A stretch of DNA of 64,000 bases from Kineococcus aurantiacus (GCF_013409345.1 NZ_JACCBB010000001.1:124001-188000); one strand, 5' to 3'. Shown: positions 15,412-23,711, numbered from the stretch's first letter. Numbers and translations: made by a program. Notes: generated by a model not told the origin, from the letters alone.

Positions 15412-16233
15412 GTCGCCGCCACCACCGCCACCGCCGTCACCACCACCCCCGCCGCCGTCGGACCCCCCGTCCCAGCCCCCGTGGGAGCCGCCGTGGTGAC
15501 CGTGGTGACCGTGGTGGTCGTCGCCACCGCTGCTGCTGCCGCCGGCCGTGCCGTCCCCGGAGGAGTCCCCGCCGGTGAGGGCGTGGACGCGGACGGCGAC
15601 CGCGGACTCGACGTCCTCCAGCGCCTCCCGCGCCGGCGGCGGCAGGGTGCGGGCGTCGGCCAGGACGTCGGCGGCCTCGTCGGGGTCCATCCCGCCCGGC
15701 AGGTGGGGAGCCACCGCGCGCAGGCACCCGGCGCCGGCCAGCAGCACGACGAGGCTGACCGTGGCGGGGTCGACCGCTCGCGCCGTGCCCGTCCGCCCGC
15801 CCCGGCGGCGGGCGGCCGACACCGCCGTGCGCACCTGCGTCTGCAGCGCGGTCACGGCCTCCTCCCGCCGGAACCACCGCACGGTGGTGAGCACCAGGAA
15901 CCGGCGCCGCCGTTCGGTGCGCAGGTCACCGGCCTTCCCCAGGGCCGCCACGGCCTCGTCCCACACGGGCCCGTCGGCCAGCGCGCAGACGCTGCGGGCG
16001 GCGTCCCCCGCGGCGGCGGTGACCGCCGCCAGCGCGGCCGCCAGCCGGCGCTCGGGGGCCGCGCCGGGGCGGGCCAGCAGCCGGCCCGTCCCGGGGTCGG
16101 CCTCCAGGTCCCCCCGCAGCACGAGTTCGCTGAGCAGGGCCCCCGCCAGGACGGTGGCCGCCGCCCGGGCGGGCACCCGCCGCCGGCCGCGGTCGTCGAG
16201 CAGGAGCAGGGCGACCCGGTCGGCGATCAGCAC
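15409..16233 (-). CDS. GOLPH3/VPS74 (GPP34) family protein with His/Gly-rich tail
   Basis: A 274-residue protein. The first 215 residues follow the GOLPH3-like fold found in many actinobacteria: MLIADRVALLLLDD, GALLSELVLRGDLE, RRRRFLVLTTVRWF, VSLVVLLAGAGCLRAVAP. In eukaryotes the family binds PI4P on Golgi membranes; the bacterial role is unknown. The last 50 residues are extreme: a stretch of DDHHGHHGHHGGSHGG followed by almost pure Gly/Asp. This tail could bind divalent metals. The start is GTG 16231-16233. It is a single gene with its own terminator hairpin. Confidence 0.85.
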   Translation of the reverse strand: MLIADRVALLLLDDRGRRRVPARAAATVLAGALLSELVLRGDLEADPGTGRLLARPGAAPERRLAAALAAVTAAAGDAARSVCALADGPVWDEAVAALGKAGDLRTERRRRFLVLTTVRWFRREEAVTALQTQVRTAVSAARRRGGRTGTARAVDPATVSLVVLLAGAGCLRAVAPHLPGGMDPDEAADVLADARTLPPPAREALEDVESAVAVRVHALTGGDSSGDGTAGGSSSGGDDHHGHHGHHGGSHGGWDGGSDGGGGGGDGGGGGGGD

Positions 16234-16343
16234 GGCACGAACCTAGGGCGTCGGGCCCGGACGCGGGCGGGGTTCGGGCACCGCTCCCCCCGTCGGCGCC
16301 GCGCGCCGTTGACGGGGCCGGCGACCGGCGGTAGGCAGGTCCC

Positions 16344-16568
16344 GTGCCCGAGACCCCGAAGGGACCCGCGTCCTACTTCCCCGCCATCGAGGCGAAGCAC
16401 GGCCACCCCGTGACGCACTGGCAGCGGCTGCTGCGCGAGCACCGCGCGCAGAACCCCGGCGTCAAGCACATGCAGCAGGTCGCCTGGCTGAAGGCCGAGC
16501 ACGGCCTGGGGCAGGGGCACGCCAACGCGCTGGTGGCCGCGACGTGGGCGGAGGACGCCCGGTCCTGA
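16344..16568 (+). CDS. DUF4287 domain protein
   Basis: A 74-residue protein that is entirely a DUF4287 domain: PASYFPAIEAKHGHPVTHWQ, then PGVKHMQQVAWLKAEHGLGQGHANALVA. This helical domain is found alone or fused to DUF5655 and has no established activity. Cytoplasmic, no Cys. The GTG at 16344 gives the usual start (MPETPKGPASYF). It stands alone upstream of the ArsR/AHSA1 pair. Confidence 0.85.
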   Translation: MPETPKGPASYFPAIEAKHGHPVTHWQRLLREHRAQNPGVKHMQQVAWLKAEHGLGQGHANALVAATWAEDARS

Positions 16569-16670
16569 GCCGGGCCCCCGAGGCCGGGGGTCGACGTCCG
16601 GGTGGTGCCCGGAACTCCTGCCGGGCCGGCAGTTCGTCGTGCGGGCCACGGCCTGGTTCGCCGCCACCCC

Positions 16671-16699
16671 TTGACCGGGGTCACCGCGCGCGTTGTACT
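16671..16699 (+). promoter_or_regulatory. Probable promoter of the ArsR/AHSA1 operon
   Basis: TTGACC at 16671-16676 and TGTACT at 16694-16699 are 17 bp apart. The -10 overlaps the left arm of the inverted repeat at 16697, so a protein bound there would block transcription. Confidence 0.5.
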
Positions 16700-16732
16700 T
16701 GAGCCACTCGTTCATTGCGGAGGTGCTCAAGT
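16697..16732 (+). promoter_or_regulatory. Inverted repeat ACTTGAGC-N20-GCTCAAGT spanning the ArsR ribosome site
   Basis: The perfect 8-bp arms lie at 16697-16704 and 16725-16732. The right arm includes the first two bases of the GTG start codon and the loop contains the ribosome site GGAGG (16719-16723). It may be a repressor operator (ArsR homologues bind inverted repeats) or a translation-controlling hairpin. Confidence 0.5.
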
Positions 16733-17051
16733 GCAAGATCGACTCTCGGTCACCTTCGCGGCCCTGGCCGACCCGACCCGCCGCGCCCTGCTCGACCAGC
16801 TCCGGCGCGGGGAGGCGACCGTCAACGAGCTCGCCGCCCCGCACGACCTCACGCTGCCCGCGATCTCGCGGCACCTGACGGTCCTCGAACGGGCCGGGCT
16901 CGTCGCCAAGACCCGGCAGGCCCAGTGGCGGCCGTGCCGGCTCGTCGCGGACCCGCTGCAGGACGTCGACGCCTGGATGGACGACTACCGCCGGTTCTTC
17001 ACCGACCGGTTCGACCGACTCGCCGATCAGCTGTCGAAGGAGACGCCGTGA
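16731..17051 (+). CDS. ArsR/SmtB-type winged-helix regulator
   Basis: A 106-residue winged-helix protein: FAALADPTRRALLDQLRRGE, then the recognition helix LTLPAISRHLTVLERAGLV. It lacks the paired metal-binding cysteines of ArsR/CmtR, like the subgroup that is encoded with AHSA1/SRPBCC proteins. The start GTG 16731 has GGAGG 7 nt upstream. The stop overlaps the GTG start of the AHSA1 gene (GTGA), so the two are translationally coupled. It probably represses its own operon through the inverted repeat over the start. Confidence 0.9.
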   Translation: MQDRLSVTFAALADPTRRALLDQLRRGEATVNELAAPHDLTLPAISRHLTVLERAGLVAKTRQAQWRPCRLVADPLQDVDAWMDDYRRFFTDRFDRLADQLSKETP

Positions 17052-17533
17052 GCACCCCCACCGCCCAGCGCACCATCGAACTCGTCCGCGACTACCCCGT
17101 GCCCTGCGAGCGGGTCTTCGCCGCGTGGACCGACCCCGACCAGCTCGAGTGGTTCTCCGGGCTGCCGGCCGCCGAGTCGCACCCGGCCGTCGACCTGCGG
17201 CCCGGCGGGTCCTGGCGGGTCACCCTGCAGGAGGGGCCCGGCGGGCGCCGCTACGCCACCGGCGGGCTGTACCACGTCGTGGAACCCCCGCACCGGCTGG
17301 AGTTCAGCTGGGGCGCCCCCGGCGGCTGGCCCGACCTCGACCCCGACGACCTCGACGCCGTGCCGAGGATCCACGTCGCGTTCGAGCCCACCGCGGCGGG
17401 CACGCGCATGACGGCGACGCTGGTCCTCGGCGAGCACCTCGACGAGGACCAGGTCGCCCACTGGCTCGACCTGGGCGTCCGCGAGGGCTGGACCACGACG
17501 GTCGACCGCCTCGCGGACCACCTGGCGCCCTGA
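17048..17533 (+). CDS. SRPBCC / AHSA1 domain protein
   Basis: A 161-residue START-like (SRPBCC) domain protein: VRDYPVPCERVFAAWTDPDQ, the sheet motifs WFSGL, DLRPGGSWRV, GGLYHVVEPPHRLEFSWG and the terminal helix GVREGWTTTVDRLADHLA. AHSA1 relatives activate Hsp90 in eukaryotes. The bacterial ones coupled to ArsR regulators bind hydrophobic ligands or have unknown roles. It overlaps the regulator gene by 4 nt. Confidence 0.9.
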   Translation: MSTPTAQRTIELVRDYPVPCERVFAAWTDPDQLEWFSGLPAAESHPAVDLRPGGSWRVTLQEGPGGRRYATGGLYHVVEPPHRLEFSWGAPGGWPDLDPDDLDAVPRIHVAFEPTAAGTRMTATLVLGEHLDEDQVAHWLDLGVREGWTTTVDRLADHLAP

Positions 17534-17548
17534 GGCGCAGCCCGCCGG

Positions 17549-17566
17549 CCCGTCGCGCGCGACGGG
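17549..17566. terminator. 18-bp palindrome between convergent genes
   Basis: CCCGTCGCG followed directly by CGCGACGGG, a perfect palindrome, flanked by a weaker outer pairing (GCCCGC/GCGGGC). It lies between the AHSA1 stop and the nucleotidyltransferase stop. Confidence 0.45.
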
Positions 17567-18373
17567 TCAGCGGGCCCAGAACTCCCGGTGGGACCGGGTG
17601 AGCCAGGCGTCCAGCCACACCCGGTCGGCCCGCTCGGGCAGGTCGCTGCGCTCCACCGCCGCGGCGAGGTCGGCCTCCAGGTCGGCGATCCACGCCTCGA
17701 CGTCCCGGCGTTCCCACTCCCCCCGGCGCACCGACCGCAACCGCTCCCGCTCCGGCGGCGGCACCGGCAGGGTGACCCGCCCCGTCCGCAGCAGTTCCAG
17801 CCCCTGCAGCCCCAGCCGCAGGGCGTGCGTCGCGGGTTTGGCGGCGTAGGACGCCCCACCGGACCGCGCGCGGGTGCGGCGGGCCGCGACGGCGTCGCGC
17901 TGGGACCGCAGGTACCCCAGGAACCGGCGGCCGGCGGTGCGGCTGGCGAAACGCTCCGCCCCGGCCCGCAGTTCGGCCCCGGCCGCGGTGACCTCCACGA
18001 CCTCCGCGTCCGGGACCCACAGCGGCAGCAGGACCGTCGGGTTGCCGGCCAGGGCGAGCCGGGCCCACTTGCGGGCGCTGTACACGACGACGTCCAGGTC
18101 CCCGGGCCCGGAGGGTTCGGCCAGACCGCGCGACCGGGACCACGCGGTGTGCAGCTCGTACTGCTCGAACCCGATCTCCCGCCCGCCGGGGGTCCGCACC
18201 CGGGCCAGGCCCGCGACGAACTCCACCGGTTCCAGGCACAGCCCCAGCTCGTCGCGGTCGTCCTGGCCGTCGATGGCCGTGCCGTGCACCCCGCTGCCGA
18301 CCTGGGTCAGCAGCACGGTGCCGGCCTCGGCGATCCGGCGCGCGTCCTCACCGGCGTGGGGGTGTCTGATCAC
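17567..18373 (-). CDS. Nucleotidyltransferase of the DNA polymerase beta superfamily (RlaP/YcgL-like, PF10127 type)
   Basis: A 268-residue protein. The nucleotidyltransferase motif is TQVGSGVHGTAIDGQDDRDE, a variant of GSxxHG...DxDxRG: the Gly-Ser, HG and acidic pair are kept. Further on come EQYELHTAW, SGPGDLDVVVYSARKWARLALAGNP with a third acidic cluster, and a helical C-terminal half. RlaP members are linked to RNA repair in some species, but this one stands alone with no ligase neighbour. The start is GTG 18371-18373. Substrate unknown. Confidence 0.8.
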   Translation of the reverse strand: MIRHPHAGEDARRIAEAGTVLLTQVGSGVHGTAIDGQDDRDELGLCLEPVEFVAGLARVRTPGGREIGFEQYELHTAWSRSRGLAEPSGPGDLDVVVYSARKWARLALAGNPTVLLPLWVPDAEVVEVTAAGAELRAGAERFASRTAGRRFLGYLRSQRDAVAARRTRARSGGASYAAKPATHALRLGLQGLELLRTGRVTLPVPPPERERLRSVRRGEWERRDVEAWIADLEADLAAAVERSDLPERADRVWLDAWLTRSHREFWAR

Positions 18374-18416
18374 CGCAGCAGCGTAGGCGGCCGGAAGGCC
18401 CGGACGCCAACGGGTT

Positions 18417-19367
18417 TCAGAGCGTCGACAGCCGGTCCAGCAGCGTCCCGGCGAAGTCGCCGGGGATCTCCAGCGCCACCCGGGTGCCGCCGGGGTAGGT
18501 GTGGGGGAAACCCTGGTACAGGTCGCGCAGGTCCGCGATGGTCTGCCCGCGCGCGGGCCCGTCGGTGTGGTCGACCACGACGGGGACCGTCGGTGCGACG
18601 GCGAGCTCCACGTCCCCCGTGGCGACGGCCGCGGCCAGCGGGTCGTGCAGCACCGCGCAGGGGCGCCCGAAGCGCTGGGCGTAGAACGCGAAGTAGAACT
18701 CCAGCATCTGCGCGATCGCGACCGCGCCGGGGGTCCCCACGGCCAGCAGCCGCTGCCGGTGCGACTCCTCGAACACGTGCCGCATGGTGACGTCCAGGCC
18801 GATCATCGTCAGGTTGAAACCGGCGGTGAACACCCGGTGCGCGGCCAGCGGGTCGTTGGCGACGTTCGCCTCGGCCAGCGCCGAGACGTTGCCCGGCGCC
18901 ATCGCGGCCCCGCCCATGACGGTGAACTCCTTCACCAGCTCCGGCAGCCGCGGTTCCAGCTCCAGGGCCAGCGCGATGTTCGTGAACGGCCCGATCGCCA
19001 GGAGCCGCAACTCCCCCGCGTGCGCCCGGGCGGCCTCGACGACGGCCTGGGCCCCCGACAGGCCGGTGGGCTCGGCGGCGGCCCGCGGCAGCCGCACCTC
19101 CCCGACGCCGTTGACGCCGTGGACCTCCGGCGCGCCGCCGGAGTAGGCGTGGTCGAGGAAGTCGTGGGCCCCGACGCTGACGGGCACGTCGGGCCGGCCC
19201 AGCAGGGCCAGCAGGTCCAGGGTGTTGCGGGCGCCGCCGGCGGCGTCGAGGTTCCCGCTGACCGTCGAGACGCCGACGAGGTCCACCCCCGGGGAGGCCA
19301 CCAGCCACCCGATGGCCATGGCGTCGTCGATGCCGGTGTCGCAGTCCAGGAAGAAGGGCGCAGTCAC
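18417..19367 (-). CDS. Nucleoside hydrolase (IunH/RihA-type)
   Basis: A 316-residue protein with the calcium-binding motif FLDCDTGIDDAMAIGWL near the N-terminus, LLAIGPFTNIALALELEP, VMGGAAMAPGNVSALAEANVANDP and the C-terminal VLHDPLAAA with the His-Asp of the active site. It cleaves the N-glycosidic bond of ribonucleosides to base plus ribose in purine/pyrimidine salvage. The GTG start at 19367 gives the canonical MTAPFFLDCDTG. It lies 44 nt downstream of its minus-strand neighbour's start with no overlap, so is probably its own unit. Confidence 0.92.
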   Translation of the reverse strand: MTAPFFLDCDTGIDDAMAIGWLVASPGVDLVGVSTVSGNLDAAGGARNTLDLLALLGRPDVPVSVGAHDFLDHAYSGGAPEVHGVNGVGEVRLPRAAAEPTGLSGAQAVVEAARAHAGELRLLAIGPFTNIALALELEPRLPELVKEFTVMGGAAMAPGNVSALAEANVANDPLAAHRVFTAGFNLTMIGLDVTMRHVFEESHRQRLLAVGTPGAVAIAQMLEFYFAFYAQRFGRPCAVLHDPLAAAVATGDVELAVAPTVPVVVDHTDGPARGQTIADLRDLYQGFPHTYPGGTRVALEIPGDFAGTLLDRLSTL

Positions 19368-19428
19368 ACCCGGCAGTCTCCCAGAGGCCGCTCACCGGTG
19401 GCCGACGGCACCGGGGCGGGCGCGCCCG

Positions 19429-20286
19429 TCACCGCACGCGCTCGCCGGGGTCGTCGCCGGGACCTCCACCGGAGTCCGCGCCCAGAGGTTCGAGGGGGCC
19501 GTCCCACCCCGTCTGCGGGGTGGTGCAGCGCTCGCGGAACACGTACTGCGACACCGGCCGGCGCTGGGAGCTGGTCCAGTCGATGACGGGCCGCCGTTCC
19601 TCCGGCGGCAGGTACCCGACGCGGTACACGGCCATGAGTTCCAGCTCCGGCGGGACGGCCAGCAGGTCCGTGATGCGGTCCCAGGCCCCCGGCACCTCCA
19701 TGGGGAAGCTGACGAACTGGATCCCCAGGCCCAGCTCCGTCGTGGTGAGCCAGACGTTCTCCATCGCCGCTCCCATCGAGAACAGGGAGTAGAAGGAGGA
19801 CAGCTCCCCCGGCCGGTACTCGGCCCGGTCGAGCATGACGCCCACGAGCAGGGGCGACCCGGCCACCAGCGCCCGGTTCTGCCGGCCCAGCAGCTGCGGC
19901 ACGCGCAGCAGGTTCATCGCGAACTGCCCCCGCCGGGTGAAGACGCTGCGGCTGAAGGGCCGCAGCGGCGCGGGCAGCCGGTCGAAGAGCATGCCGGTGC
20001 CGGTGCGCCGCACCTCCTCGGCGCTGAAGCGGAAGTACCGCTTGTAGCGCTCGAAGAACGTGCCGTTGCCCATGGCGGTCGTCATCGACGCGCCGCTGAT
20101 GCGGGCGACCTCCTCGATGGTCTCGCGCGACTCCACCAGGACGAACCGCCACGGCTGGCTGTTCAGCTGCGAGGGGGCGCGGGCGGCGACCTCGACGAGG
20201 ATCCGCTGGTGCTCGGCGCTGACGGGGTCGGGCAAGAACGCGCCGTTGGTGGTCCGGCGCGCGGCGATGGCCTGACGCAGCTCCAT
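19429..20286 (-). CDS. Nitroreductase family protein
   Basis: A 285-residue FMN-dependent nitroreductase-like protein: [20 protein letters not shown] with the Arg-Arg phosphate contacts, [16 protein letters not shown], and the C-terminal [20 protein letters not shown] and [18 protein letters not shown] longer middle segment ([21 protein letters not shown]) is characteristic of a subgroup of unknown substrate. The ATG at 20286 overlaps the stop of the upstream membrane protein gene (TGATG), so translation is coupled. Confidence 0.88.
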   Translation of the reverse strand: MELRQAIAARRTTNGAFLPDPVSAEHQRILVEVAARAPSQLNSQPWRFVLVESRETIEEVARISGASMTTAMGNGTFFERYKRYFRFSAEEVRRTGTGMLFDRLPAPLRPFSRSVFTRRGQFAMNLLRVPQLLGRQNRALVAGSPLLVGVMLDRAEYRPGELSSFYSLFSMGAAMENVWLTTTELGLGIQFVSFPMEVPGAWDRITDLLAVPPELELMAVYRVGYLPPEERRPVIDWTSSQRRPVSQYVFRERCTTPQTGWDGPLEPLGADSGGGPGDDPGERVR

Positions 20287-20609
20287 CACGCCGCCCGCAG
20301 GGCCAGGACGTACGCGGGGGCGGCCGTGGCGGCCAGCACCGGGTGCCAGCGCGAACGCGCCGGCACCGCCGGGATCGCCAGCAGCGGCGCGGCCACCGGC
20401 AGCAACGGCCACAGCGCCGCGGAGCGGCGGCGCAGCAGGTCGGCCCCGGCCGCGGCGGTCAGGGCCGCGGTCGTGACGTAGACGCCGTGGTGGACCCAGC
20501 GGGCGCCGGAGGTGTCCAGGACCCCGGCGGCGACGGCCGCGCCCAGGGCGCAGTTGGCCGCGTAGCTGACCGTGGCGGCGACCAGCAGCGGGCTCGGCGA
20601 GCGGTGCAC
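20286..20609 (-). CDS. Small four-helix membrane protein, unknown function
   Basis: A 107-residue hydrophobic protein with about four predicted membrane segments: [57 protein letters not shown] and [17 protein letters not shown]. No family recognised. The stop overlaps the start of the nitroreductase gene, so they are probably made together; it may be a membrane partner of that enzyme. The start is GTG 20607-20609, not certain because the ribosome site is weak. Confidence 0.6.
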   Translation of the reverse strand: MHRSPSPLLVAATVSYAANCALGAAVAAGVLDTSGARWVHHGVYVTTAALTAAAGADLLRRRSAALWPLLPVAAPLLAIPAVPARSRWHPVLAATAAPAYVLALRAA

Positions 20610-20653
20610 GCCCGACAGTGGACCACGCCGGGCCCGGCCGGGCACCGGTGGGC

Positions 20654-20830
20654 TCAGGCCGCCTCGCGGATGGCCAGCAGCACCTGCCCGACGAGCTCGG
20701 CCGGCACGTCGGCCAGGCCGTGGTCGGAGCGGGCGTGACCGGTGACCTGGGTGAGGAGCGCGTCGCTGTCGGCGGCCACGAACGTGCGCGAGCAGCCGGC
20801 CACGACGTCCCCGCAGGTGAACTGCTTCAC
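20654..20830 (-). CDS. DUF1059 family small protein
   Basis: A 58-residue protein that is a complete DUF1059 domain: [16 protein letters not shown], then [19 protein letters not shown]. The two Cys and the two conserved His suggest a small metal site, but the function is unknown. The GTG at 20830 is 6 nt after AGGAGG and gives the normal N-terminus (MKQFTCGD). Confidence 0.85.
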   Translation of the reverse strand: MKQFTCGDVVAGCSRTFVAADSDALLTQVTGHARSDHGLADVPAELVGQVLLAIREAA

Positions 20831-20985
20831 GGTGGTCCTCCTGGGAACCGGCGTCGGGTGGTCCGTCACCGGCGTCCTCGACGCCGGGCCGCGGGCACCT
20901 GAGCCGGGCCGCACCGATCGCACCCGGACGGCGCAACACCCGCCCCCGATCGGCGGAGGCGGGTGTCGCGGGGGGTCGGCCGGGG

Positions 20986-22143
20986 TCAGCGGCGGGTGCC
21001 GCTGCCCTCCCCGGCGGCCGGGGCGTCGTCGAGCCCGCGGGACCCGGTGGGCTCACCGGCGACCTGCCCGTCCGTGCTCCCGACGGCCGCGGTCCCGGCG
21101 CCGGTGCTCCCGCCGTCGGTGCTCCTGCCGTCGGTGCTCCCGCCGTCGGTGCTCTGGCCGTCGGTGCTCTCGCCGTCGGTGCCCTCGCCGTCGGTGCCCT
21201 CCGGGGCCGGGCGGCGCAGGCTCAGGACGATCGCCAGCGTCAGGGACACGACGATGACGGCCAGGCTCAGCCAGGTCGGCACGTGCGGGATGGCGGGGTC
21301 GATGACCTCGTGCCCGGCCTGGAAGAACAGCTTCACGCCGATGAAGGCCAGGATGAAGGCCAGCGCCTTGGACAGCAGGTGGAAGCGCTCGAGCAGACCC
21401 GACAGGAGGAAGAACAGCGAGCGCAGACCCAGGATGGCGAAGGCGTTGGAGGAGTAGACGATGAACGCCTCGTCGGAGACGGCCAGGACGGCCGGGACGC
21501 TGTCGACGGCGAAGATGAGGTCAGCGGCCTCGATGGCGGCGACGACGGCCAGCAGCGGGGTGCCGTAGCGCTTGCCCGCCTCCTTGATGAAGAACTTCTG
21601 GCCGTGGTACTCGTCCTTCAGCGGCAGGACCCGCTTGAGCAGCCGGACGCCGATGTTGGTGCTGGGGTCCACGTCGTCGTCGTCACCCTTGACCATCTTC
21701 CAGGCCGACCACAGCAGGATCGCGCCGAAGACGAACAGGATCGCGGTGAAGCGCTCGACGATGGCGACGCCGGCGCCGAGGAAGATGCCGCGGAAGAGCA
21801 GGGCGCCGAAGACGCCGAAGAACAGGACGCGGTGCTGGTACTCGCGGGGCACCTTGAAGTACCCGAAGATCAGCGCGAAGACGAAGAGGTTGTCGACCGA
21901 CAGGCTCTTCTCCAGCAACCACGCCGTGGTGTAGGCCGTACCGGCCTCGGCGCCGTAGGCCCAGAAGACGATCCCGCCGAAGACGAGCGCGATGGCGACC
22001 CAGACCGCGCTCCAGATCGCGGCTTCCTTGAACTTGATGACGTGGGCGCCGCGGTGGGCCAGGAGGTCGATCGCCAGCATGACGACGATGACCGCACCGA
22101 GCCCCACCCAGGCCCACACGGGGACGTCGAGGTCCAGGTCCAC
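20986..22143 (-). CDS. TerC family integral membrane protein
   Basis: A 385-residue protein with about nine membrane segments. The TerC signatures include LLEKSLSVDNLFVFALIF, EYQHRVLFFGVFGALLFRG, FILWSAW-type helix AILLWSAWKMV, and AADLIFAVDSVPAVLAVS with the acidic pairs thought to bind metal (Mn/Ca export and tellurite phenotypes in relatives). The last 75 residues are a hydrophilic tail built from STDG repeats. The start is GTG 22143 with GGGAG before it. No Mn riboswitch of the yybP-ykoY type was recognised in the leader. Confidence 0.92.
   Translation of the reverse strand: MDLDLDVPVWAWVGLGAVIVVMLAIDLLAHRGAHVIKFKEAAIWSAVWVAIALVFGGIVFWAYGAEAGTAYTTAWLLEKSLSVDNLFVFALIFGYFKVPREYQHRVLFFGVFGALLFRGIFLGAGVAIVERFTAILFVFGAILLWSAWKMVKGDDDDVDPSTNIGVRLLKRVLPLKDEYHGQKFFIKEAGKRYGTPLLAVVAAIEAADLIFAVDSVPAVLAVSDEAFIVYSSNAFAILGLRSLFFLLSGLLERFHLLSKALAFILAFIGVKLFFQAGHEVIDPAIPHVPTWLSLAVIVVSLTLAIVLSLRRPAPEGTDGEGTDGESTDGQSTDGGSTDGRSTDGGSTGAGTAAVGSTDGQVAGEPTGSRGLDDAPAAGEGSGTRR
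21104..21193. repeat. 15-bp tandem repeat coding the STDG tail of TerC
   Basis: Six 15-bp units (GTGCTCCCGCCGTCG and close variants) start at 21104, 21119, 21134, 21149, 21164 and 21179, with a degenerate seventh. On the minus strand they encode five-residue repeats of the type G-S/G-T-D-G, in frame. Confidence 0.85.
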
Positions 22144-22253
22144 TGCCTGCTCCCGTCGGTTGGAGGTGAGCGGGTCGGCGACTGCCGCCCGGTCTCCATG
22201 GTGACTGCCGGAGGCGCGCAACGGCGAGTCGAGCGCTGGACGAGTTCAGCACC

Positions 22254-22280
22254 CCTGGTTGCCGGGACCCGGCAATCAGG
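22254..22280 (-). terminator. Terminator hairpin at the end of the PucR gene
   Basis: CCTGGTTGCCGGG (22254-22266) pairs with CCCGGCAATCAGG (22268-22280) with one mismatch. It overlaps the stop codon of the PucR-type gene and lies upstream of the TerC gene. Confidence 0.5.
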
Positions 22281-23442
22281 CGGTGGAGCCGGGCCAGCCG
22301 AGGGCCCGCGCGGCCAGCACCGCGGCCTGGACCCCGAACCGCTGGTCGGGGCGGGTGACGTCCAGGCCGGTCAGGTCCCGCACGCGCGTGAGGCGGTAGG
22401 TGACGGCCCGCACCGACAGGTGCAGCCGCCGCGCCGCCTCGGTCGCGTTGCCCCCCGAACCCAGGTAGGCCTCCAGGGTGTCCAGCAGCGGGGCCAGGCC
22501 ACCGCGGACCCCGCGCAGGGGCCCCAGGGTCGACTCGACGAGGTCGGTGGCCACCGCGCGGTCGCGCAGCAGCACCTCGTAGACGAGCAGGTCGGCGGCG
22601 TCGGAGACGGTCCCGCCACCGAGCCGCCGCCCCAGGGCCAGGGCGGCCCGGGCCTGCTCGTAGGAGCCGACGACGCCGGCGGCCCCGGGCCCCGGGCGCC
22701 CCACCCCGGCGCGCCAGCCGCTGCGGTCGGGGGACCCCAGCACCTCGCGCAGGCGGTCCAGGACCTCGGCGACCGCGGCCCGGTCCGGGGCGGCGAAGAC
22801 GACGACGAGGGCACCGTCCTTCGTGGCGACCAGGGGGTCGGCGTCGGCGGAGGCGCCCTGCAGGCGGCGCTCGACGGCGGCCAGCTGGGCCGTGGCGTCG
22901 ACGAAGGGCGTCTCGGCCCGCACGACGGCGACGGCGTGCGGGCCGGTCAGGTCCAGGCCGTAGCGGGGCGCCCGCCGCAGCAGCCCGGGCAGGTCGGCGG
23001 TCCCGGCGAGCAGGTCGTCGACGAACTCGCGCCGGTCGGACTCCTCGCGGCGGATCAGCTGACGGCGGGCCAGCTGGTAGGCCTCGCTGAGGACGGCGAC
23101 GGCGTCGTCGGTGGCCCGCAGGACCACCTCCCCGGCGGTGACGACACCCGCGGGGTCGTCGGCGGCCGCGGCGACCGGCGGCAGGTGCCGCCACAGGCGC
23201 CAGGCGGCGGACAGGTACAGGTCCAGCAGGGCGCGCAGCGCCACGCCGGAGCCCGCGGCGCGCTCGCCGACGGCGCGGTAGCGCGCGATCCGGGCCGAGG
23301 ACAGGCGGCGGCCGTCGAGGACGGCGCGCCACAGGTCGTCGAGGAAGTCGCCGAGCAGGGCCGGGTCCAGGCCGCCGGCGTCGTCGGCGGCGGCCTGCGC
23401 GACGGCGGGCAGCGGGCTGGCGTCGGGAGTGGGCTCGGGCAC
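22276..23442 (-). CDS. PucR/CdaR-type transcriptional regulator
   Basis: A 388-residue regulator. The N-terminal half is helical (LLGDFLDDLWRAVLDGRR, ALRALLDLYLSAAWRLWRHL). The middle resembles the GGDEF-like CdaR domain (LVVVFAAPDRAAVAEVLDRL, SYEQARAALALGRRL). The C-terminal HTH_30 is typical: PLLDTLEAYLGSGGNATEAA, RRLHLSVRAVTYRLTRVRDL. Such proteins usually activate catabolic genes in response to metabolites; the target here is not evident. The start GTG 23442 is chosen because the frame upstream loses family character. It is divergent from the carboxypeptidase. Confidence 0.85.
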   Translation of the reverse strand: MPEPTPDASPLPAVAQAAADDAGGLDPALLGDFLDDLWRAVLDGRRLSSARIARYRAVGERAAGSGVALRALLDLYLSAAWRLWRHLPPVAAAADDPAGVVTAGEVVLRATDDAVAVLSEAYQLARRQLIRREESDRREFVDDLLAGTADLPGLLRRAPRYGLDLTGPHAVAVVRAETPFVDATAQLAAVERRLQGASADADPLVATKDGALVVVFAAPDRAAVAEVLDRLREVLGSPDRSGWRAGVGRPGPGAAGVVGSYEQARAALALGRRLGGGTVSDAADLLVYEVLLRDRAVATDLVESTLGPLRGVRGGLAPLLDTLEAYLGSGGNATEAARRLHLSVRAVTYRLTRVRDLTGLDVTRPDQRFGVQAAVLAARALGWPGSTA

Positions 23443-23483
23443 CGCCGGATGATGCCACCGGACTCCCCGGGGCGATGCGGAAC

Positions 23484-23523
23484 GTGACGAGCCGTCAGCC
23501 GACAGCGAGGTGATGCTCGTCAC
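23484..23523. promoter_or_regulatory. 9-bp inverted repeat in the PucR / carboxypeptidase gap
   Basis: GTGACGAGC (23484-23492) and GCTCGTCAC (23515-23523) are perfect reverse complements 22 bp apart. The site lies 42 bp from the PucR start, in the divergent region, and could be a regulator binding site. The rest of the 269-bp gap has small GC hairpins only; no ydaO-type riboswitch core was recognised. Confidence 0.4.
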
Positions 23524-23711
23524 AAACTCCGTCCACCGCTCCGTGGCGGTGCTCGAAGTGCCGAGGTTGCGGGGAGTAGGGTCCGGCACGGACGGTCCGT
23601 CACAGGACCTCCACCACGACTCGACACGCCTCACCCCTCACACCGGACGCCCCCGTCACACCGCACAGCCGATCCGGGCTCACGCCCCCGAGCGCACTGG
23701 ACGTACACGAC

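Noticed and set aside
22144-22253. Possible yybP-ykoY manganese riboswitch before TerC
   Set aside because: The conserved loops of that class are not visible in the minus-strand leader.
23525-23711. Possible ydaO (c-di-AMP) riboswitch before the cell-wall carboxypeptidase
   Set aside because: Such riboswitches precede many actinobacterial wall hydrolases, but the conserved core elements were not found here.
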